Below are positions 43,144-53,286 of a DNA stretch of 64,000 nt, in pieces (positions within the stretch are counted from its first letter, which is position 1; each line of letters starts with the position of its first letter). The position numbers and the translations under genes are program-made. The notes under the pieces were generated by a model, which saw only the letters and a list, made by a program, of their open reading frames with translations, did not search any database and was not told the origin of the DNA. Source of the stretch: Rhodonellum psychrophilum GCM71 = DSM 17998. GTDB taxonomy: Bacteria; Bacteroidota; Bacteroidia; Cytophagales; Cyclobacteriaceae. The stretch lies in assembly GCF_000381545.1 (NCBI RefSeq), contig NZ_KB906692.1:1-64000 (forward strand), read 5' to 3'.

Positions 43144-44988
43144 ATGAGAAAATTAATACTGCTCATCACCTTGACCCTAAGCGGAACCCTTGCTGTGGGC
43201 CAGACCACCCAGAAACCTCCCCTACATGGAAAACACTGGATGGCCATCACTGGAAAACCACTTGCTGCCACTGCCGGGTCCATGATCTTCAACAAAGGCG
43301 GGAATGCCGTTGATGCTGCCTGTGGCATCCTTGCCGCCAATTGCACCATGTGGGATGTCTTAAGTTGGGGTGGTGAAACCCAAGCCCTAATTTACAATCC
43401 AAAAACCAAAAAAGTCATCGCCATCAATGCCATGGGCGTGGCACCAACCGGTGCAACCCCTGAATTTTTCAAGGAAAAAGACATGGCCTATCCACCGGAA
43501 TTTGGGCCATTGGCCGCTACCACACCGGGAACCCCGGGAGGATTGATGACCATGTTGGCGGAATATGGAACGCTCAGTTTGGCTGAAGTCTTGGCTCCAG
43601 CCATGGAAATGGCCAAAGGATATCCCATCGAGGCACAAACGGCCACTATCATTGAAAACCAAAAACACCTCATCAAAGAATGGCCTTACTCCAAAAAAGT
43701 GTTTTTGCCGCACCTGGGAGAAGAAAGAGAAGCTCCATACCCGGGTGAAGTATTCGTACAGGAAGACCTTTTTCAAACCTTGAAGAAACTGGTGGATGCC
43801 GAGAAAGAAGCATTGGCCCAGGGAAAAAACCGAAAGGAAGCCATTTATGCCGCCTACGCCCGTTTTTATACAGGAGATATCGCTGAAGAAATCGTGCGTG
43901 GAACCCGGGAACAAGGAGGACTATTTACGATGGAAGATCTCGCAAAATGGAAGGTGAAAATAGAAGAACCCCTTCAGGTCAATTACCGAGGAATTGATGT
44001 GTATAAGCTTCAAGAGTGGACACAGGGTCCCGCCATGCTTCAATCCCTAAATATATTGGAAAATTTTGACTTGAAGTCAATGGGTTACAATTCGGCCAAT
44101 TATATCCATACTGTTTACCAAGCGATGAATTTGGCTTTTGCGGATAGGGATTTTTATTATGGAGATCCGGCTTTTGAACCCAAAAGTCCGATGAAAGGCC
44201 TATTATCCAAAGAATATGCAAGAGAAAGGGCAAAACTGATCAAACCCATCAATGATCCCGAAATAGGCCCAGGTGACCCCTACCCTTTTCAGGGAGAAAA
44301 AAACCCATTTCTGCACCTGCTTGAAAAGCAAAATGAAGTTATTGCCTATAACAATCACGGCACTGCGATCCTTGGTCCAGACGATCCCTTTTTGGAGAGT
44401 TTCTTGGCAGGCACCACTTCCATCCAAACTGCCGACGCAGAAGGATGGGTAGTTTCCGTGACCCCATCAGGTGGCTGGGTTCCCGCCACCATCGCCGGAA
44501 ATACCGGTGTTGGATTGAGCCAAAGAATGCAAAGTTTCGTTTTGGATGAGAAATTGAATCCCTTCAATGTATTGGAGCCAGGAAAAAGACCTCGGGTCAC
44601 CTTAACGCCGAGCATGGCTTTAAAGGATGGAAAACCTTATTTCTCCTTCGCAGTGCAGGCAGGAGACACCCAGGATCAAAATCTTTTGCAAATGTTTCTC
44701 AACGTGGTTGAATTCGACATGACCGTGCAAGAGGCGGCCGAAGCGGCGAATTTCAACAGTTACCAGATGCAATCCTCATTTGGAGCACACGAAAGCAAGC
44801 CTGGGGCGATTACGCTCAACACCCAAATCCCTTCCTGGATCAGAGGTGATTTGAAAAAAAGGGGCTACAAAATGGACTTTTTGGAGAGGACATCAGGTCC
44901 CTTGAATGCCATTTGGTTCGACTGGAAACATGGCACTTTCTGGGGTGGTTCGAGCAATCATGGGGAAGATTATGGTATCGCTTGGTGA
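43144..44988 (+). CDS. Gamma-glutamyltransferase family protein, exported
   Basis: 614 residues with a signal peptide (MRKLILLITLTLSGTLAVGQ). The Ntn-hydrolase precursor layout is clear: GNAVDAACGILAANCTMWDV and GGETQALIYNP (large subunit), then the processing site AGTTSIQTADAEGWVVSVTP, where Thr424 is the expected new N-terminus. Standard enzymes have TTHxxVVD; here it is TTSIQTAD, a variation in a non-nucleophile position. GGWVPATIAGNTGVGLSQRM completes the substrate site. Likely hydrolyses gamma-glutamyl compounds (glutathione) or acylase substrates in the periplasm. Follows the CarboxypepD_reg-like gene closely. Confidence 0.9.
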   Translation: MRKLILLITLTLSGTLAVGQTTQKPPLHGKHWMAITGKPLAATAGSMIFNKGGNAVDAACGILAANCTMWDVLSWGGETQALIYNPKTKKVIAINAMGVAPTGATPEFFKEKDMAYPPEFGPLAATTPGTPGGLMTMLAEYGTLSLAEVLAPAMEMAKGYPIEAQTATIIENQKHLIKEWPYSKKVFLPHLGEEREAPYPGEVFVQEDLFQTLKKLVDAEKEALAQGKNRKEAIYAAYARFYTGDIAEEIVRGTREQGGLFTMEDLAKWKVKIEEPLQVNYRGIDVYKLQEWTQGPAMLQSLNILENFDLKSMGYNSANYIHTVYQAMNLAFADRDFYYGDPAFEPKSPMKGLLSKEYARERAKLIKPINDPEIGPGDPYPFQGEKNPFLHLLEKQNEVIAYNNHGTAILGPDDPFLESFLAGTTSIQTADAEGWVVSVTPSGGWVPATIAGNTGVGLSQRMQSFVLDEKLNPFNVLEPGKRPRVTLTPSMALKDGKPYFSFAVQAGDTQDQNLLQMFLNVVEFDMTVQEAAEAANFNSYQMQSSFGAHESKPGAITLNTQIPSWIRGDLKKRGYKMDFLERTSGPLNAIWFDWKHGTFWGGSSNHGEDYGIAW

Positions 44989-45013
44989 TTTGATTTCAAA
45001 TCCAACCTTGATC

Positions 45014-45051
45014 AAAAGCATTTCCAGAAGATTTCTGGGAATGCTTTTTTT
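45014..45051 (+). terminator. Intrinsic terminator of the gamma-glutamyltransferase gene
   Basis: AAAAGCATTTCCAGAA pairs with TTCTGGGAATGCTTTT (one wobble), loop of a few bases, T tail of seven, 25 bp after the stop. Confidence 0.85.
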
Positions 45052-45085
45052 ATGCCGCTTGAAAAAAACTTGGATTTCTTTCAAT

Positions 45086-45260
45086 TTTAACCCGTTTTAT
45101 GCATTGCGAACTCAATTCAATATTACAATTAACCGATAATCAATCAGTTAATTATTGTTTTTAACTTCCTCTTATTGGTATCGGGATTTATGCTCCCAAT
45201 ATTCTGATTTTCTTTCAGCTTCAATCCCATTTGAAAACCTATTGCATATTACGGGTTTAA
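45086..45260 (+). mobile_element. MITE-like element, copy E (best-preserved)
   Basis: 175 bp with imperfect terminal inverted repeats: left TTTAACCCGTTTTATGCATT, right end TTAAACCCGTAATATGCAAT on the minus strand. It lies between the terminator at 45014 and tyrS. Distant from the other copies (A-D at 1.9-8.0 kb), showing the family is dispersed. It does not contain an ORF. Confidence 0.78.
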
Positions 45261-45339
45261 GCCCTTGCCTTTCAGTTTTGAAGAAGGTTCAAGCTTTGTG
45301 ACGTCCTTAATTTTTCTTCCAACTTCTAGTCAGAAAACC

Positions 45340-45347
45340 TATATTTG
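45340..45347 (+). promoter_or_regulatory. Putative -7 box of tyrS
   Basis: TATATTTG fits TAnnTTTG exactly and lies 26 bp before the chosen tyrS ATG at 45374. No good -33 box. Confidence 0.5.
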
Positions 45348-45373
45348 CAGCTTTGAAAATTAAAGCGACGCAC

Positions 45374-46669
45374 ATGAATAATTTTATCGAAGAATTGAGA
45401 TGGAGGGGAATGCTCCAGGATATGTCACCGGATATCGAAGAACACTTGAATAAAGGCATGTCTTCGGCCTATCTTGGATTCGACCCAACCGCTGATTCTT
45501 TGCATATTGGTCATTTGGTGGGCGTGATGACCCTCCTGCATTTTCAGAGAGCTGGGCACAAACCCTTTGCCCTAGTCGGTGGGGCAACAGGAATGATAGG
45601 TGATCCAAGTTTCAAATCAGACGAAAGGAATCTACTGGATAAGGCTACCTTGGACCACAATGTAGCCTGCATTAAAGGTCAGTTGGGGAAATTCCTCGAT
45701 TTCGAAACCGAGTCGAAAAACAAAGCCGCATTGGTCAACAACTATGACTGGATGTCGCAGTTTTCGTTCTTGGAATTCATCAGGGACGTGGGCAAACACA
45801 TTACGGTCAATTACATGATGGCCAAAGATTCGGTCAAAAGAAGACTGGAAGATGGAAATGGTCTTTCCTTCACCGAATTCTCCTACCAGTTGATCCAAGG
45901 GTATGATTTTTTCCATCTTTGGAAAAACATGAACGTCAGCATACAATTGGGCGGATCTGACCAATGGGGAAATATCCTGACAGGAACCGAATTGATTCGG
46001 AAAATGGGACGGGGAAATGCGTATGCATTGACGGTACCTTTGATTACCAAAGCAGATGGAACCAAATTTGGGAAGACAGAAAGCGGTTCGGTTTGGTTGG
46101 ATTCAGAAAAGACTTCTCCCTATGCATTCTACCAATTCTGGTTGAATGTGTCCGATGAGGATGCTTCCAAATATATTCGGATTTTCACCACGCTGGATCA
46201 GGAAACCGTAGAAAAACTGGAAAAAGAGCATCTTCAAGCGCCCCACTTGAGGATTTTGCAAAAAGAAATCGCCAAGGCCGTGACCACGATGGTCCACAGC
46301 GAAAAAGAATACCTCATGGCCATCAAAGCCTCTGAAATCCTTTTTGGGAAATCTTCCACGGAAGACTTGGCCGAACTGGATGAGCGAACATTCTTGCAGG
46401 TGTTTGAAGGCGTTCCTTTGGTGGAGATTGATATGGAAGAATTTGAGTCTATTGAAAATGTTCTGGATCTCTTGAGCGAAAAATCAAAAGGCTTGATTTT
46501 CCCTTCCAAGGGAGAAGGAAGGAAAATGATTTTAGGTGGTGGAGTCAGCATCAACAAGCAAAAAATCACTGATCCAAATGCTCCCTTGACTTTTGAATTA
46601 CTTCAGCATCAATACCTTTTGGTTCAAAAAGGTAAAAAACATTACTTTATCATTCAAATAAAAAAATAG
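45374..46669 (+). CDS. tyrS: Tyrosyl-tRNA synthetase
   Basis: 431 residues from the ATG at 45374 ([13 protein letters not shown]). The frame continues upstream to a TTG at 45353, but the ATG gives the standard N-terminus and lies 26 bp after a -7 box. Class I synthetase signatures: HIGH at residues 44-47 ([10 protein letters not shown]), [20 protein letters not shown] (tyrosine/adenylate site), [13 protein letters not shown] in place of KMSKS, and an S4 RNA-binding domain at the C-terminus ([20 protein letters not shown]). It charges tRNA-Tyr. A strong terminator follows. An essential housekeeping gene in a region of mobile-element relics. Confidence 0.97.
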   Translation: MNNFIEELRWRGMLQDMSPDIEEHLNKGMSSAYLGFDPTADSLHIGHLVGVMTLLHFQRAGHKPFALVGGATGMIGDPSFKSDERNLLDKATLDHNVACIKGQLGKFLDFETESKNKAALVNNYDWMSQFSFLEFIRDVGKHITVNYMMAKDSVKRRLEDGNGLSFTEFSYQLIQGYDFFHLWKNMNVSIQLGGSDQWGNILTGTELIRKMGRGNAYALTVPLITKADGTKFGKTESGSVWLDSEKTSPYAFYQFWLNVSDEDASKYIRIFTTLDQETVEKLEKEHLQAPHLRILQKEIAKAVTTMVHSEKEYLMAIKASEILFGKSSTEDLAELDERTFLQVFEGVPLVEIDMEEFESIENVLDLLSEKSKGLIFPSKGEGRKMILGGGVSINKQKITDPNAPLTFELLQHQYLLVQKGKKHYFIIQIKK

Positions 46670-46703
46670 GTTGTAGAATTTCTATTCAAACCCATTTCAC
46701 CTT

Positions 46704-46747
46704 GGCAAGCACGGAATTTTAAAAAAAATTCCGTGCTTGCCTTTTTT
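46704..46747 (+). terminator. Strong intrinsic terminator after tyrS
   Basis: GGCAAGCACGGAATTTT, loop AAAA, AAAATTCCGTGCTTGCC, T tail: a perfect 17-bp stem 34 bp after the stop. Confidence 0.95.
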
Positions 46748-46835
46748 GCAAAAGGCAAATCAGAAAATTGACAAAATGAAAGCTTAATATTTTCAGTCTA
46801 GAAATCAGTAGTTTGGTCCAAATATAATCCTCACA

Positions 46836-46867
46836 TTGAATTTTCTGACCAAGATTTAATATATTTG
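46836..46867 (+). promoter_or_regulatory. Putative promoter of the TetR gene
   Basis: TTG at 46836-46838, 21-bp spacer and TATATTTG at 46860-46867, 25 bp before the ATG at 46893. Confidence 0.6.
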
Positions 46868-46892
46868 AATAACATTCGAATCCAATTGAACC

Positions 46893-47594
46893 ATGGGAGC
46901 ACAAGAAAGGCAACAAAAGGAAAAAGTCATTTTAGAATCGGCCATCAAACTGTTTATTTCAAAGGGGTTTCATCAAACCAAAATGGATGAGGTGGCGAAG
47001 GGCGCAAAGATATCCAAAGGACTGACCTATTTTTATTTCAAAAACAAAGAAGATCTTTACATGGCTGTCACCAAATTGGCTTTTGAAAACCTCAAAGGCA
47101 TTTTTAAAGAGGTAAACAAAGTAAAGGGAAGATCGGGGATGGAAATGATCAATGAACTCGTTTTGAAGTACATTGATTTTACCCAAGAAAACAAAATGTA
47201 CTATGCTTGTATTTTGAATTTTATGGGCATCATGAATCTCTATAATGACGAAAGTTTAAGGAGCAACATCGATCCCCTTATATTGGAAAGTGTCCATTTC
47301 CAAAAACTCTTGGAAATCCACCATGATTCAGGGAAAATCGGGATACAAATAGTTTCTCAAGGAATCAAAGATGGCAGCATCCGTCCAGAATTGCAGCCAG
47401 ACATCACTTTTTACACGCTTTGGAGCATGATGATCGGATACGAAAGATTGATAGGCCCCGTGACTTATGAGGGAAAAGAAATCAAGATCAATATCGACAA
47501 CTGGAAACCAGGCTTTATCAAATTGATGCAAGATATGCTCAAAGGGACCATTCAAGCCCAAAGGCCACAAATCGTACAAGGAAGTTTATTTTAA
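46893..47594 (+). CDS. TetR/AcrR-family transcriptional regulator
   Basis: 233 residues. The N-terminal helix-turn-helix is clear (ILESAIKLFISKGFHQTKMD, EVAKGAKISKGLTYFYFKNK). The C-terminal ligand domain is of the usual all-helical type but without identity to a named subgroup. It stands alone with its own promoter and no obvious target next to it; the chemotaxis-like sensor genes downstream are separated by a 404-bp gap. Such regulators often control efflux or fatty acid metabolism, so the acyl-CoA operon at 54.6 kb is a speculative target. Confidence 0.9.
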   Translation: MGAQERQQKEKVILESAIKLFISKGFHQTKMDEVAKGAKISKGLTYFYFKNKEDLYMAVTKLAFENLKGIFKEVNKVKGRSGMEMINELVLKYIDFTQENKMYYACILNFMGIMNLYNDESLRSNIDPLILESVHFQKLLEIHHDSGKIGIQIVSQGIKDGSIRPELQPDITFYTLWSMMIGYERLIGPVTYEGKEIKINIDNWKPGFIKLMQDMLKGTIQAQRPQIVQGSLF

Positions 47595-47599
47595 CACTT

Positions 47600-47775
47600 G
47601 GATTTTTGAGATAGACTTTCGGAGTTCAGCTGTAGGGAATTTGAATTTGAAAATCCAACCAAATTTCTGGAATTCAAACCAGATGTGGTGAAGTCAAAAA
47701 CGGTGACCAACTGGCTGATAATGAATCGTTTTTAGAATCGAATGGATTTGTCATGCACAACACCGATTTAAAAAA
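47600..47775 (-). mobile_element. Possible decayed MITE-like element, copy F
   Basis: It shares TGAAGTCAAAAACGGTGA-type sequence with the interior of copy A, and an ATGCACAACACCGATTTAA end at about the expected distance. Most of the rest is unalignable by eye, so this is tentative. The following 47776-47998 stretch is AT-rich leader DNA with a palindrome TTTGTTAACAAA at 47971-47982 and no gene. Confidence 0.35.
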
Positions 47776-47998
47776 TTTAATTTTTCAAAACAAAGAATGA
47801 ACAGGTTTTTTTTACTGAATTTATGTTTCAATGCAAATTAATCCGTAAAATTTTGTAGATTAAAACTTAAAGTTGTGGAAAGAAAAATGAACAGTAACCT
47901 CCAAAATTAAAACTTAAGTTTAACACAATATGCGCTATTTCATGGAACGGGTCTCTAAATAGAAAAACCATTTGTTAACAAATAAATAGGTTGATTTA

Positions 47999-50677
47999 TT
48001 GACAGACAATATCCTTGATTTTTTATTAGACAAGAAAAAAAGTATACAACTAGAAAGCAAAGTCAGCAACAAGAATATGGGGGTAAAGTCATCCAAAAAT
48101 CATTCCTTAAACCTTTTGGAACACAAAACCTTCCCGATCGTGGGCATCGGTGCTTCGGCGGGGGGACTGGAAGCCTTGGAGCAGTTTTTCGGCAATATGC
48201 CTATCGACACGGGAATGGCATTCGTTGTTGTTACCCACTTGGATCCCAATCATGTGGGCATGATGCCGGAGTTGCTGCAACGCATCACGAAGATGCGGGT
48301 GATGCAGGCCACTGACAATTTGAAAGTTCAGCAAAACGTTGTCTATGTAATCCCTCCCAACAAAAGCCTTTCGGTCCTTTCAGGTACTTTGCACTTGTTT
48401 GACCCAGTCGAGTCCCGAGGCCTTCGTTTGCCCATCGATATTTTTCTAAGGTCCTTGGCTTTGGATCGACATGAGTTGGCCATAGGGGTAATCCTTTCCG
48501 GTATGGGTTCCGATGGTAGTCTTGGGGTAAAATCAATCAAGGAAAACAATGGGATCGTACTTGTACAAGAACCCTCCTCCGCAAAATTCGATGCAATGCC
48601 GCGAAGCGCTATAGAGGCAGTAATTGTGGATATCGTGGCCCCAGCCAATGAACTCCCAGAAAGGTTGATCTCTTATAATAAATTCATCCCCATCGAAAAC
48701 CCCCTTTCAGAGACGGAATCCAAAATAAAAAGCAACCTTGAAAAAATAATCATTCTCCTAAGGATACAGTCGGGACATGATTTTTCTCTTTATAAAAAAA
48801 ACACCTTGTTTCGAAGGATAGAAAGAAGAAAAGGGGTCCATCAGATTGACAACATCCATACCTACGTCAGGTTTTTACAAGAAAACCCAAAGGAGGTAGA
48901 AATTCTTTTCAAGGAATTGTTGATCGGTGTGACCAGTTTTTTCAGGGATACCCCTGTTTGGGAAAAACTCAAAAACGAGATTTTACCAGATTTGATCGAA
49001 GTTTTGCCTGACGACTATATCATGAGGGCCTGGATTCCTGCCTGTTCCACTGGCGAGGAAGCTTATTCATTGGCGATGATTTTTACGGAAGCGAAAGAAA
49101 AAATCAAAAAAAAGAAGAACCTGTTTTTGCAAATTTTTGCAACAGATCTCGACAATGATGCCATCGATAAAGCCAGGAAGGGATTTTTTCCCGCCAATAT
49201 TGTTGCCGATGTCTCTCCGGATCGAATCAATAGGTTTTTTGTAAGCGAAGGTGATGGATATCGGGTGAACAACAGCATTCGGGAAATGGTGATTTTTGCA
49301 CCCCAGAATGTGATCAAGGATCCCCCTTTTACAAAATTGGATATTCTCTCCTGCCGCAACATGCTGATCTACATGGAGCCAATATTACAGAAAAAACTGA
49401 TCGCATTGTTCAATTACAGCCTGAACCCGGGAGGAATCCTGGTTTTGGGAAACGCAGAAACCCTCGGTAACCAAAACGAAGGTTTTGAAGCCATTGATAA
49501 CAAACTTAAAATCTATAAAAGGACAATCACAAATTCGGAAACCGAACTCTTTGATTTTCCAAGTGCTTTTTATCCAAACAAAACTGTGACAGCCGAAAAG
49601 AAAAACCAACCAAAGGTAATAGAAAACATTCAAGCGCTCGCCGATCAAATCATCTTGCAAACCTATTCCCCCGCCAGTGTTTTGGTCAATAGCAAAGGCG
49701 ACATTTTGTACATCACGGGTCGAACCGGTAAATACCTGGAACCGGTGGCTGGTAAAGCAAACTGGAACATCCATGCAATGGCAAGGGAAGGCTTACAGAA
49801 CGAATTGCCCGGCGCTTTTCGAAAGGCAATGAATGGTTTTGAACCTGTCATTTTGGATGGGATCAAGGTCGGAACCAATGGAGGGAGACAACTCCTGAAG
49901 GTCACCATCCAACAAATAGAAAAACCGGATGCTTTGAGGGGGATGGTCATGATCGTATTTAATGATCTTCTTCCCAAGACAGAGGAGGGCGAGTCAAGCA
50001 CAGACAAATCAGATCCCCATAAATCAAGCAAAAGAAAAAAGGAGGATGAACTGGAATTAAAGCGCTGCCACGATGAGATGAGGGTTCTCCGGGAGGAGAT
50101 GCAGACCTCACAGGAAGAGCTTAAATCCACCAATGAGGAATTGCAATCCACCAATGAGGAACTGCAATCCACAAACGAAGAGCTCACCACTTCCAAAGAG
50201 GAAATGCAAAGCCTCAACGAAGAATTGCAGACGGTCAACATTGAATTGCAAAGCAAGGTCAGTGACTTTGTCCAAGCGGACAATGACATGAAAAACCTGC
50301 TTAACAGCACAGAGATCGCCACACTATTTCTGGATAAGAGTTTGAATATCAGAAGATACACAGATGCTGTCATCAATTTATTCAAGCTTCGCAAAACAGA
50401 TATTGGAAGACCCTTCACCGATCTTGTTTCTGACTTGGAATATCCGGAAATTGGAAATCATGCGGTGGAAGTCCTCAAATCTCTAAAACCAATTGAGATG
50501 GCCTCCATCACAAAAGGTGGAAAATGGTACAATGTAAGAATAATGCCTTACAGGACCCTTGACGACCGGATCGATGGTTTGGTGATTACCTTCTCTGACA
50601 TTACTATTGCAAAAAAGCTGGAAATAGAACTGAAACGTGCCAATGAAGCCTTGCATAAGGAAAAAAAAGACCAATAG
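47999..50677 (+). CDS. CheB-CheR-PAS fusion protein
   Basis: 892 residues from a TTG start at 47999 (an ATG at 48077 gives a protein 26 residues shorter, starting MGVKSSKNH). Domain order: CheB methylesterase (about 45-230; Ser53 in GIGASAGG, His in VVTHLDPNH, Asp in SGMGSDGS), CheR methyltransferase (about 240-500; PACSTGEEAYSLAM, FATDLDNDAIDKARKG, SCRNMLIYME), a PAS domain (about 545-650), a coiled coil (about 680-765; repeats of ELQSTNEE), and a final PAS domain (about 770-875). There is no kinase domain; the next gene carries one. Together they would form a CheB/CheR-type sensory protein methylation system of unknown input. Confidence 0.95.
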   Translation: MTDNILDFLLDKKKSIQLESKVSNKNMGVKSSKNHSLNLLEHKTFPIVGIGASAGGLEALEQFFGNMPIDTGMAFVVVTHLDPNHVGMMPELLQRITKMRVMQATDNLKVQQNVVYVIPPNKSLSVLSGTLHLFDPVESRGLRLPIDIFLRSLALDRHELAIGVILSGMGSDGSLGVKSIKENNGIVLVQEPSSAKFDAMPRSAIEAVIVDIVAPANELPERLISYNKFIPIENPLSETESKIKSNLEKIIILLRIQSGHDFSLYKKNTLFRRIERRKGVHQIDNIHTYVRFLQENPKEVEILFKELLIGVTSFFRDTPVWEKLKNEILPDLIEVLPDDYIMRAWIPACSTGEEAYSLAMIFTEAKEKIKKKKNLFLQIFATDLDNDAIDKARKGFFPANIVADVSPDRINRFFVSEGDGYRVNNSIREMVIFAPQNVIKDPPFTKLDILSCRNMLIYMEPILQKKLIALFNYSLNPGGILVLGNAETLGNQNEGFEAIDNKLKIYKRTITNSETELFDFPSAFYPNKTVTAEKKNQPKVIENIQALADQIILQTYSPASVLVNSKGDILYITGRTGKYLEPVAGKANWNIHAMAREGLQNELPGAFRKAMNGFEPVILDGIKVGTNGGRQLLKVTIQQIEKPDALRGMVMIVFNDLLPKTEEGESSTDKSDPHKSSKRKKEDELELKRCHDEMRVLREEMQTSQEELKSTNEELQSTNEELQSTNEELTTSKEEMQSLNEELQTVNIELQSKVSDFVQADNDMKNLLNSTEIATLFLDKSLNIRRYTDAVINLFKLRKTDIGRPFTDLVSDLEYPEIGNHAVEVLKSLKPIEMASITKGGKWYNVRIMPYRTLDDRIDGLVITFSDITIAKKLEIELKRANEALHKEKKDQ

Positions 50678-50731
50678 AATTTTTTTATAAAATGAGCAAA
50701 GCAGTATCAAGACTTAAAGCAAAAGGCAGTT

Positions 50732-53182
50732 ATGAAAGATACAGGTAAAAAAACAGAATCCGAATTCCTTCGAAAGAAGGCAGAGGAATTATTAAAAACC
50801 AGCCATCCCGATATGGAGGGTACAAACTTGGATGCAAAAACCTTAAAGTTGATCCATGAACTTGAGGTGCATCAGATTGAGCTCGAATTGCAAAATGATG
50901 AACTCATACGCGCGAAGATCGATGCACAAAATGCAGCGGATAAATATATTGAATTATACGATTTTGCACCCTCGGGTTATTTTACGCTTTCTCAGGAAGG
51001 TATTATTTTGGAAGTAAACCTTTTTGGTTCGCAAATGATTGGAAAAGAGCGTTCCCGGTTAAGAAAGACACCTTTTGGCATTTATGTCTCTGAAAGCTCG
51101 AAACCGATTTTTAGGCAATTTCTATCCAATGTTTTCAAATCTGAAGCAAAGGAGGTTTGCGAATTAACTTTTTCTTCCTTCGGTAAAGCACCAGTATTTG
51201 CGTATGTCACCGGTATTCTGACTGAAAGTGGAGAGGAATGCATCCTCACAGTAGTGGATATCACCGAACAAAAAAAAATGGAATCCAGTATTCAGGACCT
51301 TTCCCTGATTGCAACCCATACGGACAATTTGGTCTTGATCACTGATGTTTACGGTCAAATCGAGTACGTCAACAAAGCTTTTGAAAAATTAACCGAATTT
51401 AGCCTAGAAGAGATCAAAGGGAGAAAACCAGGTAGTTTCTTACAAGGTCCGGAAACTGATCCCGAGCATATTGCCGCCATGAGAAAAGGCATCCAAGAGT
51501 TGAAGCCTTTTACCCAAGAAATCCTCAATTATTCAAAATCCGGAAAAAAATATTGGCTGTCGGTCACCATAGATCCCATTTTCGACAGTCAGGGAGTACT
51601 TCTAAAATTTATCGGTGTCGAATGGGACATCACTCCCCAAAAATCGCTTGAAAAATCACTGAAGGAAGCATTGGAAAGTGAAAGGTATTTTTTGAGTCAG
51701 ATCATGAAGACCAATGTCTCGGCGGTTTTGGAGGTGAATGCAAATGGACGGATTATTTTTGCCAACAAGGCTGTAGAAAATTTATTTGGATTGTCTGCCG
51801 ATAAAGTCATTTCTCGAACCATCAATGACCCAAAATGGAAAATAACAGATCCTCAAGGCAAACCTGTTTCGGACGATCAGCTTCCTTTCTCATTGGTTAT
51901 GAAAACCGGAAAACCCGTCAATAACATCTGCCAAAGTATCGAGGGTCCAGATGGTCAGAAAAAAACACTACTCATCAATGCTGCGCCTTTAAGTTTTGAA
52001 GATGGCAAACCAAACTCTGTAGTCCTTTCTTTTTCCGATGTAACCAAAGAAATTGAAACACGCCATGCGCTAGAAGGGATCAAAAGCAAACTTGAGAGTA
52101 TTTTGAATGAAATGGCCGACGTAGTTTGGTCCCTAAGCCTGATTGATTATCAAATGCTTTTTGCCTCTCCATCCATTGAAAAACTTTATGGGATAACCCA
52201 GGACGAATTCCAGAAAGACAATTCTTATTGGAAAAAATCAATACACCCTGATGACAAATCCGTGGTGGATGAAATTTATCAGGAATTGGAAACTGTGGGT
52301 TCATTCGAAAAGGAATACCGGATTATCGCCAAAAACAAGGAAATAAAGTGGGTTTTGAACAGGGGAAAAGTAATCGCAGATACTGAAGGAAAACCAATAA
52401 GGCTTGACGGATATCTTACCGACATCACCGAAAAGAAAAAGAAAGAAGAAGAAATCAACAGTTATCTTCAAATTACCAAGGAACAAAATGAGCGACTTAA
52501 AAACTTTGCACACATCGTCTCCCATAACCTCAGGACCCATTCCGCCAATATCATAGGCCTGCTGGATGTCCTTAAATTCCAACATCCGGAATTTTCAGAG
52601 AACCAACTTTTTTCCATGCTTTTTCTGGCATCCGAAAATCTTGGTGAGACCTTACATAACCTTGCACAGGTAGTAGGAATGGGTTCATCGAAAGAGAATT
52701 TGATCACCATCAACCTTTCCAGAGTCATTGAAAGTGCGGTGACGAATGTTTATTCGATTGCCAAAGAGGCAAACGTAGCCATCGAAAATCAAGTAAAACC
52801 TGACACAGAAATCATGGGATTGCCAGCCTATATGGACAGTGTGATCCTCAACTTTCTCACCAATGGAATAAAATACAAAGCAGAAAATCGGCAAAGCTAT
52901 GTCAAACTCTCCGCCAAAACACAAAATGGCTATTTGGTGCTCAGCATAGAAGACAATGGTTTGGGCATTAATTTGGAAAAATATGGATCAAAACTGTTTG
53001 GGATGTACAAGACTTTCCACAATCATCCGGATGCCCGAGGAATCGGCTTATTCATCACCAAAAATCAAGTAGAGACCATGGGCGGAAAAATTGAGGTGGA
53101 AAGCCAAGTGGGTGTCGGGACAACCTTCAAAATATTTTTCAAACAAAAAGTTAAATCCAATGGTGAAAACCAGCAGAATTAA
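50732..53182 (+). CDS. Multi-PAS sensor histidine kinase
   Basis: 816 residues, soluble. Four PAS domains can be placed at about 75-180, 190-300, 320-430 and 445-565 (each with the NxxF/GRxxG-type core, e.g. YVNKAFEKLTEFSLEEIKGR). A PAC-like start (DITEKKKKEEEINSYLQ) leads to the H-box HIVSHNLRTHSANI with the phospho-acceptor His598, and a HATPase_c domain with NFLTNGIKYKA (N box), EDNGLGINL (G1) and RGIGLFIT (G2). It lacks a receiver domain. It follows the CheB-CheR-PAS gene by 54 bp, so the two are presumably one operon and one signalling unit; the response regulator is elsewhere. Confidence 0.93.
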   Translation: MKDTGKKTESEFLRKKAEELLKTSHPDMEGTNLDAKTLKLIHELEVHQIELELQNDELIRAKIDAQNAADKYIELYDFAPSGYFTLSQEGIILEVNLFGSQMIGKERSRLRKTPFGIYVSESSKPIFRQFLSNVFKSEAKEVCELTFSSFGKAPVFAYVTGILTESGEECILTVVDITEQKKMESSIQDLSLIATHTDNLVLITDVYGQIEYVNKAFEKLTEFSLEEIKGRKPGSFLQGPETDPEHIAAMRKGIQELKPFTQEILNYSKSGKKYWLSVTIDPIFDSQGVLLKFIGVEWDITPQKSLEKSLKEALESERYFLSQIMKTNVSAVLEVNANGRIIFANKAVENLFGLSADKVISRTINDPKWKITDPQGKPVSDDQLPFSLVMKTGKPVNNICQSIEGPDGQKKTLLINAAPLSFEDGKPNSVVLSFSDVTKEIETRHALEGIKSKLESILNEMADVVWSLSLIDYQMLFASPSIEKLYGITQDEFQKDNSYWKKSIHPDDKSVVDEIYQELETVGSFEKEYRIIAKNKEIKWVLNRGKVIADTEGKPIRLDGYLTDITEKKKKEEEINSYLQITKEQNERLKNFAHIVSHNLRTHSANIIGLLDVLKFQHPEFSENQLFSMLFLASENLGETLHNLAQVVGMGSSKENLITINLSRVIESAVTNVYSIAKEANVAIENQVKPDTEIMGLPAYMDSVILNFLTNGIKYKAENRQSYVKLSAKTQNGYLVLSIEDNGLGINLEKYGSKLFGMYKTFHNHPDARGIGLFITKNQVETMGGKIEVESQVGVGTTFKIFFKQKVKSNGENQQN

Positions 53183-53286
53183 CTTTTTGAAACAATGCTT
53201 TTCATCCTCAATCTGGAGATTTAAAATTGGCCCCGCCAAAACAACAGGGTAAATTGTGGGAAAAGGCCAAAAGCCCATCCAAGGCA

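Noticed and set aside
47971-47982. 12-bp palindrome TTTGTTAACAAA before the CheB-CheR gene as an operator
   Set aside because: AT-rich short palindromes of this kind arise by chance in such leaders; no second copy was seen in the window.
49663-50418. Ser/Leu-rich open frame (251 codons) antisense to the CheB-CheR-PAS gene
   Set aside because: Mirror of the repeated ELQSTNEE coiled-coil codons; low complexity and no start context.
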